Shown here: positions 7,028-11,225 of the stretch, one piece after another
Numbering within the stretch: the first letter of the stretch is position 1
How the letters are laid out: every line of letters begins with the position of its first letter
Assembly: GCA_015521275.1 (NCBI GenBank)
Contig: WAOJ01000146.1
Location: 1 to 11,225, forward strand
Origin: Desulfurococcales archaeon
Lineage (GTDB): Archaea; Thermoproteota; Thermoprotei_A; Sulfolobales; Ignicoccaceae
Length of the DNA stretch: 11,225 nt
Direction of reading: 5' to 3'
Program-made: the position numbers and the translations under genes
Notes under the pieces: generated by a model
The model's input: the letters and a program-made list of their open reading frames with translations, nothing else
Told to the model about the DNA's origin: nothing
Database searches by the model: none

Positions 7028-7035
7028 TCACCTCA
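7028..7035 (-). promoter_or_regulatory. Ribosome binding site for the phosphodiesterase gene, containing the sat stop codon
   Basis: TGAGGTGA (read on the minus strand) ends five bases before the ATG at 7022. Its last three bases are the sat stop codon. The arrangement decides the phosphodiesterase start and suggests ribosomes finishing sat reinitiate directly. Confidence 0.65.
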
Positions 7036-8176
7036 CGAACGGGTCCTTGAAGGAGAGCACCACTTCCGCTACTTCGGGCCTCATCATATACTCGGGTGGC
7101 TTCTTGCCCTCCATTATCATCTTCCTAAGCTTCGTGCCACTTATCCTTATCCTGTACTCCTCTGGGTGAGGGCATATCTTCTCATTGACCATCTGACCAC
7201 ACTTCTTACAATAGAACGCCTCCCTCACAAAGAGAGGTATTATGCCTAAGTCCGGGAACTCCTTAAAGAGGTCCCAGGCCTCGTAGGGACCGTAATAGTT
7301 ACCAACGCCGGCGTGGTCCCTGCCTACGATGAAGTGCGTGGCCCCGAAGTTCTTCCTAACTATTGCGTGATGGATGGCCTCCCTAGGTCCGGCGTACCTC
7401 ATTTCCATCCTTAGCACGGAGAAGGCCACGGAGTCCTTTGGATAGTAGTGCTTTATTAATGCTTCATAGGCCTTTATTATTACTTCGTCCTTGAAGTCGC
7501 CGGGCTTCTTCCACCCGACCAAGGGGTTTATGAAGAGGCCGTCAGTAAAGGTCAGTGCGGCCTTCTGGACGTACTCGTGGCCCAAATGGGGGACGTTTCT
7601 GGTTTGAAAAGCAGCTATCCTCTTCCAACCCCTTTCTGAGAACAGAACTCTGGTCTCTTTAGGCCAGAGCCTATAGCGCTCGAACGGCTCCGGCATTTCT
7701 TTTATCATTAGTATTGGACCGCCTACTAAGTACTCCTTCCTTGAGTATGTCCTAGCCACTCCCGGGTGGTTTGGGTCCGTTGTCTTAAACACTTTCTTGG
7801 CGTATTCCTCCTTGTCCCAAGGATAAATTTCTTCAACATAAAGTATTGCCAGGGGTTCGCCTTTGTAGTAGAGCGCCACCTCGTCACCCTCCTTTACATT
7901 TTTCTTGAACTCCTCGTCCACATCCAAGACTATTGGTATGGTCCACGGCAAGTCGTTGCTGAGCCTCATGTTATCTAATACGCTCTGATAGTCTTCTCTT
8001 GTTAAGAAGCCCTCTAGGGGAGAGTATACTCCGTGAGCTATGTTGGCTACGTCAGCCGCTAAGCCCTCGCTCAACTCAACCTTATACATCTCCTTAGCCT
8101 CTTCAGCCAACCTCTTGGCGAGCTTCTCGCTCGCGAGCCTCTCAACCAACCTTCCTCCGTGGGGCTTAGAAACCAT
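7028..8176 (-). CDS. sat: ATP sulfurylase (sulfate adenylyltransferase)
   Basis: It joins sulfate and ATP to give APS and pyrophosphate, the first step of sulfate activation. The product is 382 residues, the usual length of homomeric archaeal Sat. Motifs are AAFQTRNVPHLGHE (188-201, with QTRN and HLGH for nucleotide binding), VGRDHAGVG (284-292) and ISGTKLR (345-351). A CysX2Cys ... CysXHis set (Cys323, Cys326, Cys335, His337) is probably a zinc site, as in archaeal and some bacterial Sat. The ATG at 8176 is preferred: a full TGAGGTGAT site ends seven bases before it, while the GTG at 8188 lies inside that site. There is no APS kinase fusion; the kinase is separate two genes downstream. No APS reductase is adjacent, which points to biosynthetic activation rather than dissimilation. 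Confidence 0.96.
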   Translation of the reverse strand: MVSKPHGGRLVERLASEKLAKRLAEEAKEMYKVELSEGLAADVANIAHGVYSPLEGFLTREDYQSVLDNMRLSNDLPWTIPIVLDVDEEFKKNVKEGDEVALYYKGEPLAILYVEEIYPWDKEEYAKKVFKTTDPNHPGVARTYSRKEYLVGGPILMIKEMPEPFERYRLWPKETRVLFSERGWKRIAAFQTRNVPHLGHEYVQKAALTFTDGLFINPLVGWKKPGDFKDEVIIKAYEALIKHYYPKDSVAFSVLRMEMRYAGPREAIHHAIVRKNFGATHFIVGRDHAGVGNYYGPYEAWDLFKEFPDLGIIPLFVREAFYCKKCGQMVNEKICPHPEEYRIRISGTKLRKMIMEGKKPPEYMMRPEVAEVVLSFKDPFVR

Positions 8177-8183
8177 AGAACCC

Positions 8184-8192
8184 ATCACCTCA
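8184..8192 (-). promoter_or_regulatory. Perfect ribosome binding site for sat, containing the RHH stop codon
   Basis: TGAGGTGAT (minus strand) is fully complementary to the usual crenarchaeal 16S 3' end and ends seven bases before the ATG at 8176. Its first three bases are the stop codon of the upstream RHH gene. It decides the sat start. Confidence 0.7.
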
Positions 8193-8399
8193 CAAGTATC
8201 CGAGTCTCCTCAACCTCTCCTTTATCTCTTCCTTTTCTTCCTCCGGTATGTCGGAGTTGAGGAGCTCCTCTTCAACCTCGCTCAACTTTTCCCTTAGCAA
8301 GTTTACCGCCAACGTGACTGGGTCTTGACCTAACCTCTCAGCGTCTTGCTTCAACCTCTCATAAAGCGACTTTGGAATTCTCAGCTCCGCGTACTCCAA
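8190..8399 (-). CDS. Ribbon-helix-helix (CopG/Arc-like) small protein, promoter-proximal gene of the sulfate-activation operon
   Basis: The product is 69 residues from a TTG start. The N-terminal part fits the ribbon-helix-helix fold: strand EYAELRIPKS, helix LYERLKQDAERL, helix DPVTLAVNLLREKLSE. A Glu-rich helix then ends in EEIKERLRRLGYL. No ATG, GTG or other TTG in frame lies between the start and the divergent promoter, so TTG is the best choice; the transcript may be leaderless. As the first gene of a five-gene operon, facing a divergent transporter, it is a good candidate for the local regulator of sulfate uptake and activation. The DNA-binding half is unlike that of the distal RHH protein (4951-5151), while the last ~17 residues are almost the same. 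Confidence 0.75.
   Translation of the reverse strand: MEYAELRIPKSLYERLKQDAERLGQDPVTLAVNLLREKLSEVEEELLNSDIPEEEKEEIKERLRRLGYL
8196..8228. repeat. 33-bp direct repeat, copy 2 (tail of proximal RHH gene)
   Basis: This is the partner of 4960-4992, with 31 of 33 positions identical and the same orientation. It encodes the IKERLRRLGY tail of the promoter-proximal RHH protein. Confidence 0.8.
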
Positions 8400-8424
8400 G
8401 GCCCTTCGCGCCCCTTCGAAAGAG

Positions 8425-8444
8425 GGTTTAATCGGATAAATAAT
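8425..8444. promoter_or_regulatory. Divergent promoter region with a central TATA-like element shared by the operon and the permease gene
   Basis: The 57-base gap between the two divergent starts (8399 and 8457) has one AT-rich island. TTTAA at 8427-8431 lies 26-30 bases before the ATG at 8457 and 28-32 bases before the TTG at 8399, so one element could serve either direction with leaderless spacing. A second AT tract, ATAAATAAT, is at 8436-8444. An RHH regulator bound here would control both transcripts. This is inferred from position alone. Confidence 0.4.
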
Positions 8445-8456
8445 GTCCCGAGAGGG

Positions 8457-9203
8457 ATGATGACGCGAGTCTTAACGTGGTTCTTAGTGGGCTTCTTCGC
8501 GGGCTTGGGAGACTACGCTTTTGCGATAGGCTATGGGCTGTGTGCTTCCATAATAGCGGTCTCCGTACTGAACGTGAGCCCGAAGCACGCAGTCGCCGCC
8601 ATAGTCACTTCCCAAGCCATATCCTCCTTACCGGCCGTCTTGTTCCACTATAGGGCTAGGAACATAGAGTCGTTGAACGTTCCAAAGCCACTCTTGTATT
8701 TCATAGGGTTCACGTCGTTATTATCGTTCATTTTCGCGGAGCTAGTCGCAAACATACCTAAGAGCATGGAAAGGATCTTATATACGCTTGTGTTGCTGAG
8801 TGCGTTAATATTGATGGAGGTTAAGAAGAGGTTCAAGATAAGGAATAGATACGCGATACCGTTGTTCTCCTTGTTGGCCGCGCTCGACAAGAGCGTCGTC
8901 GGAGGAGGTTTGTCCCTAATCTTCGTCATGGTTCAGTCTTCCTTAGGAATAAACTTAGCTAGTGCCATAGCGACAGTTCCGCTCTTAAAGCTCTTACCCA
9001 CGCTATCCACTTTTGTGGGATACTTGTTTTCCTTAAAGCATTTCCCTTGGATAGAGACCTTAGCTATGACTTGTGGCGCAATAACAGCTACTCCCTTATC
9101 CTCTAAACTCCTTAACCGCTTCAAGCCCTCCGACAATTTCCTTAAACTCATAATAATTATAGCTATACTCTTGAATACCTTGAGGGAGGTCTTGGGCCTA
9201 TAG
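8457..9203 (+). CDS. TauE/SafE (TSUP, DUF81) family membrane permease
   Basis: The product is 248 residues, mostly hydrophobic, with about seven to eight membrane segments. The two-fold internal repeat of the family is visible: WFLVGFFAGLGDYAFAIGYG (8-27) in the first half and LAALDKSVVGGGLSLIF (140-156) in the second, each followed by a helix and a Pro- or Ser-rich turn. TSUP proteins carry sulfite, sulfate, sulfonates or other sulfur compounds across the cytoplasmic membrane. Facing the sat-cysC operon, this one may import sulfate, or export sulfite or another sulfur product; direction cannot be told. The start is ATG 8457 (a second ATG follows at 8460). The frame is open further upstream, but those residues are polar, Arg-rich and overlap the divergent gene. 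It ends 39 bases before the cupin gene. Confidence 0.85.
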   Translation: MMTRVLTWFLVGFFAGLGDYAFAIGYGLCASIIAVSVLNVSPKHAVAAIVTSQAISSLPAVLFHYRARNIESLNVPKPLLYFIGFTSLLSFIFAELVANIPKSMERILYTLVLLSALILMEVKKRFKIRNRYAIPLFSLLAALDKSVVGGGLSLIFVMVQSSLGINLASAIATVPLLKLLPTLSTFVGYLFSLKHFPWIETLAMTCGAITATPLSSKLLNRFKPSDNFLKLIIIIAILLNTLREVLGL

Positions 9204-9231
9204 TCTTTATCCGAGTTGGAATAGGGTAAAC

Positions 9232-9236
9232 GGTGA
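9232..9236 (+). promoter_or_regulatory. Ribosome binding site setting the GTG start of the cupin gene
   Basis: GGTGA lies six bases before the GTG at 9243, a good match and spacing for the archaeal 16S 3' end, and supports the non-ATG start. Confidence 0.5.
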
Positions 9237-9242
9237 ACGGTT

Positions 9243-9629
9243 GTGGAAACTCTCAGAACCTTGTCTCCCGCTCACGTGAAGAAGGCTAAGGTGGTGGAAA
9301 AACCTTGGGGAAAAGAAATATGGATCGCTGACGAGCCCGAATACGGAGGGAAAATAATAGAAATAAAGAAGGGGTACTCCACCAGCGTCCACTACCACCA
9401 GAAGAAAAAGGAGACCATTTACGTCGACAAGGGCAAGCTGAAGGTCAGGAGCGGAGAAGAGGAATTTGTGGTGAACGAGGGAGAATCAATAACCATAGAA
9501 CCCTTCACGGTACACCAGCTCATAGCCTTGGAGGACGTGCGCTTGATAGAGGTATCGACACAACCCTTGAACGAGAGGGTTAGGCTAGAAGACCCCTATA
9601 AGGGGCTTAGGAGCCCAGAGGACAAATAA
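9243..9629 (+). CDS. Cupin, mannose-6-phosphate isomerase-like
   Basis: The product is 128 residues, a single cupin barrel. The first motif matches the consensus G(X)5HXH(X)4E(X)6G exactly: GYSTSVHYHQKKKETIYVDKG (44-64), giving metal ligands His50, His52 and Glu57. The second motif, GESITIEPFTVHQL (80-93), gives His91. KVVEKPWGKEIWIAD near the N-terminus and EVSTQPLNERVRLEDPYKG at the end are features of the small phosphomannose isomerase/sugar isomerase-like cupins (PF01050 or PF07883 type). Such proteins may interconvert mannose-6-phosphate and fructose-6-phosphate for glycan precursors, but single-domain cupins have many roles and catalysis is not certain. It is on the same strand as the permease, 39 bases after it, and converges on pstS with a six-base gap. 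Confidence 0.8.
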   Translation: METLRTLSPAHVKKAKVVEKPWGKEIWIADEPEYGGKIIEIKKGYSTSVHYHQKKKETIYVDKGKLKVRSGEEEFVVNEGESITIEPFTVHQLIALEDVRLIEVSTQPLNERVRLEDPYKGLRSPEDK

Positions 9630-9634
9630 AAACC
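9624..9634 (-). terminator. Oligo-T terminator after pstS
   Basis: On the minus strand GGTTTTTATTT begins one base after the pstS TAA. Its first ten bases are the same as the terminator after rpl23, which supports both. It overlaps the end of the convergent cupin gene. Confidence 0.5.
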
Positions 9635-9635
9635 T

Positions 9636-10673
9636 TTACCTTATTAAGGCTCTCAACTCGTTTATGACCTCTTGCCTCAACGCCTTGGATAAGGGAGCGT
9701 AGCCCAGTCTGGTGGCGGCCTCTTGGAGCTTGTCGTTTAGCAAGTATATGGCGAACTGAACCAGTTGCTTTAGCTTTGGAGAGTCTCTGAAGAATATCAT
9801 GTAGGGCACGGCAACTATCGGGTAAGAGTCCTTGCCGGGAGCTAAGACCAAGGCGTCGGCAAAGGCATAAGGCGCGTGCAAGATGCAAACCCACTTACTC
9901 ATAGCTCCCTTGGTGGCGGCCTCTATGGTCTTCGGAGAAGGCAACACGAAATAGCCGTCCGCATTCTTTAGGGCGGCGATGGGCAAGCCAGCTTTCATGG
10001 CGTAGGCGTACTCCACGTAACCTATGCTGTACTTCGTTATCCTCACAGTCTCGGCCACTCCTTGGTTCTTGGGAGCTCCAACGCCGTTGCCCAGCTTGTC
10101 TACGGGCCAGTTTATTATCAAGTGGGAGCCTATCTTTCTGGCCCACTCCCTGGAGCTCTTGCTCAAGTACTTGGTAAAGACAGCCGTAGTCCCGGAAGCG
10201 TCCGACCTATGTACAGCTACTATAGGTTTGTGGGGCAAGAGCCTAGCCACCTCCGGCGTCTGGAGGGCCTTTATCCTGGGGTCGTCCCAGTACCTTATCT
10301 TGCCCATGTATATTTCGGCCAAAACCTTCCCGTCCAGCCTGAGTACGTGGCCCCTCAGCTCCGGGACGTTGTAAATGACTACGACTGCTCCAGCTATTAC
10401 CGGGACGTGAATCACTTGCCTCCTCTCAAACAACAACTTACAGTAGCTCTGTTTTGGCAAGGGCACGTCGCTGCCCGCGAAGTCCATTAGGCCATTCAAG
10501 AGGTTTGAGATTCCCGCGCCACTACCTACACCTTGGTAGACCACGTTGGCTCCGCGGTAATAGTAAGCCGCCACGGAGATGTAGGGATAAACGAAGGTTG
10601 AGCCGCTACCGTGGATGGTTAGTGCCATGGACGCTAGGGCTAGGGCTACGAACGTTAGGACTACCTTTCTCAT
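9636..10673 (-). CDS. pstS: PstS-like phosphate-binding protein, exported
   Basis: The product is 345 residues, the usual length. A signal peptide is clear: MRKV, then a hydrophobic stretch LTFVALALASMALTI. The mature fold begins at once with GSGSTFVYPYIS (22-33). Ligand-binding marks are YQGVGSGAGISNL (46-58), FAGSDVPL (65-72), the phosphate-binding loop HRSDASGTTAVF (155-166), GNGVGAPKNQGVA (195-207) and the final RLGYAPLS (322-329). It should capture phosphate outside the cytoplasmic membrane and pass it to a PstCA channel. No lipobox Cys, Thr-rich stalk or C-terminal membrane helix is present, so the mature protein seems soluble. PstC, PstA, PstB and PhoU genes are absent here: the gene stands alone, 125 bases after the gene upstream of it. 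The ATG at 10673 is clear, although the ribosome binding site is weak. Confidence 0.92.
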   Translation of the reverse strand: MRKVVLTFVALALASMALTIHGSGSTFVYPYISVAAYYYRGANVVYQGVGSGAGISNLLNGLMDFAGSDVPLPKQSYCKLLFERRQVIHVPVIAGAVVVIYNVPELRGHVLRLDGKVLAEIYMGKIRYWDDPRIKALQTPEVARLLPHKPIVAVHRSDASGTTAVFTKYLSKSSREWARKIGSHLIINWPVDKLGNGVGAPKNQGVAETVRITKYSIGYVEYAYAMKAGLPIAALKNADGYFVLPSPKTIEAATKGAMSKWVCILHAPYAFADALVLAPGKDSYPIVAVPYMIFFRDSPKLKQLVQFAIYLLNDKLQEAATRLGYAPLSKALRQEVINELRALIR

Positions 10674-10798
10674 ACAACCACGCTCTCATGGGTTTGGCGA
10701 ACCGGGAAGGTAATAACTTTTCATGAGATAGCCTTTGTGATTTTAGTTTCTTAGCTTCCTAAACTCACTACCATCTGAGACACTTATTAGTTTTCATG
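10674..10798 (-). promoter_or_regulatory. pstS upstream region with possible TATA element and flanking inverted repeat
   Basis: This is the largest gene-free gap. On the minus strand AAAAGTTATTA (10721-10711) lies about 40-48 bases before the pstS ATG and could be its TATA box with a short leader. A 7-base inverted repeat (tctcatg at 10684-10690, catgaga at 10722-10728) spans it; a pair this short can arise by chance in such a gap. No tRNA or clear small RNA is seen. Confidence 0.3.
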
Positions 10799-11225
10799 CT
10801 ATGGGAACCTCAAGACGAAGCCGGCTGCAGCCTTGGAACCGGCCAACCTCTTGGCGTACTCACCCGAGCAGTGAATGGGGTGAAGTTCCTTAGCTCCCAT
10901 GCTTTTTAAGGCAGAAATTACGCCCTCGACGACTCTCTTGGGTTTTCCAAAGAGGTGAAAGCCGCCCATTACTAGCTTAGGCTTGAAGCCCAAGTCCTTC
11001 ACCACGCTTGCATAAATGTTTTGAACGCCGGGGTGACTGCAACCGACCAGCAATACTTGACCGTAGCCCTCAACATCTATTACCAAGCCCATTTCCCTTA
11101 TTCCGTAGGCCTCTAAGGTCCTGGTGGCGTAAATGCCGTTATATATCTCGTATGCTTCTGGCTTGGACTTGCCCTCTATTGGAAAGTACGGGTCGTGGGG
11201 CGAATAAACCTCCTTAGCGTTGACC
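10799..11225 (-). CDS. Metallo-beta-lactamase-fold protein, dihydropterin/ribofuranosylaminobenzene phosphate synthase-like (5' end outside window)
   Basis: The frame is open from the stop at 10799 to the right edge, giving 141 C-terminal residues; the ATG at 11092 is internal. Visible metal-site motifs are LLVGCSHPGVQNI (His in CSHPG), VMGGFHLFGK (His in GGFHL) and LHPIHCSGEYA (His in PIHCSG). This set is characteristic of the COG1237 group of the MBL fold, which includes the methanogen enzyme making 7,8-dihydropterin-6-methyl-4-(beta-D-ribofuranosyl)aminobenzene 5'-phosphate. The N-terminal HxHxDH motif would be outside the window. Many crenarchaeal members have no proven role, so the pterin function should be treated as a family label. 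It is on the same strand as pstS, 125 bases upstream, and is probably a separate transcription unit. Confidence 0.85.
   Translation of the reverse strand, partial: VNAKEVYSPHDPYFPIEGKSKPEAYEIYNGIYATRTLEAYGIREMGLVIDVEGYGQVLLVGCSHPGVQNIYASVVKDLGFKPKLVMGGFHLFGKPKRVVEGVISALKSMGAKELHPIHCSGEYAKRLAGSKAAAGFVLRFP

Noticed and set aside
6813-7249. Plus-strand open frames (60 and 120 residues) across the phosphodiesterase/sat junction
   Set aside because: They lie opposite two well-motivated enzymes, begin with low-complexity Ser runs and show no family motif.
8346-8456. N-terminal extension of the permease to the upstream in-frame start at 8346
   Set aside because: It would overlap the divergent RHH gene and promoter gap and add Arg/Pro-rich residues unlike a TauE/SafE N-terminus. 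The ATG at 8457 starts just before the first membrane segment.
10024-10726. Plus-strand open frames (116, 142 and 90 residues) opposite pstS
   Set aside because: The PstS frame has a signal peptide and ligand-binding motifs; the opposite frames are Arg/Pro/Leu-rich and featureless.
10674-10798. Possible tRNA or C/D box small RNA in the largest gap
   Set aside because: The stretch ggtttggcgaacc looks like a short hairpin, but no acceptor, D or anticodon arms can be drawn. A gtgattt/ctga pair matches C and D boxes only poorly, and no D'/C' pair is seen.
1-11225. Insertion sequence, transposase or integration site
   Set aside because: No transposase or integrase motifs and no terminal inverted repeats with target duplications were seen. 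The 33-bp direct repeat lies inside coding tails and is not an IS end.

Overview
This window looks like chromosomal DNA from a hyperthermophilic crenarchaeon, probably near Desulfurococcales; an Ignicoccus-like host is only a guess. Reasons: archaeal-type ribosomal proteins uL3, uL4 and uL23; heavy use of AGG (Arg) and ATA (Ile); GTG and TTG starts next to ATG; tightly packed, overlapping genes; and ribosome binding sites of the form TGAGGTGAT, the complement of a crenarchaeal 16S 3' end. No tRNA, rRNA, CRISPR array or insertion sequence is visible, and the longest gene-free stretch is 125 bases.

Layout. 1-1192 (+) is an AT-rich accessory area. It holds the end of a large probable cell-surface protein (beta-propeller, Thr-rich stalk, helical region) and a small ORF that looks like its frameshifted continuation. 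1243-2717 (+) holds an alkaline-phosphatase-superfamily (sulfatase-like) protein coupled to a previously easy-to-miss 45-residue single-pass membrane protein. 2767-4945 (+) is the start of the S10 ribosomal operon, rpl3-rpl4-rpl23. It stops there: rpl2 does not follow, and an opposite-strand operon ends five bases away.

4951-8399 (-) is the most interesting block. It is a compact five-gene operon read right to left: ribbon-helix-helix protein, ATP sulfurylase, type I phosphodiesterase-like enzyme, APS kinase, second ribbon-helix-helix protein. The two small end proteins differ in their DNA-binding parts but share an almost identical C-terminal tail, encoded by a 33-base repeat matching at 31 positions. 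A TauE/SafE-type permease gene (8457-9203, +) diverges from the operon across a 57-base gap with one central TATA-like element. Together these suggest a regulated sulfate-uptake and PAPS-making module. No reductase or sulfotransferase is present, so PAPS may serve sulfation of surface molecules rather than reduction; this is inference.

9243-9629 (+) is a mannose-6-phosphate-isomerase-like cupin. It converges on a pstS-like phosphate-binding protein (9636-10673, -) that has a signal peptide but no visible membrane anchor and no PstCAB partners here. The right edge cuts a metallo-beta-lactamase-fold gene (10799 to beyond 11225, -) of the dihydropterin/ribofuranosylaminobenzene phosphate synthase type.
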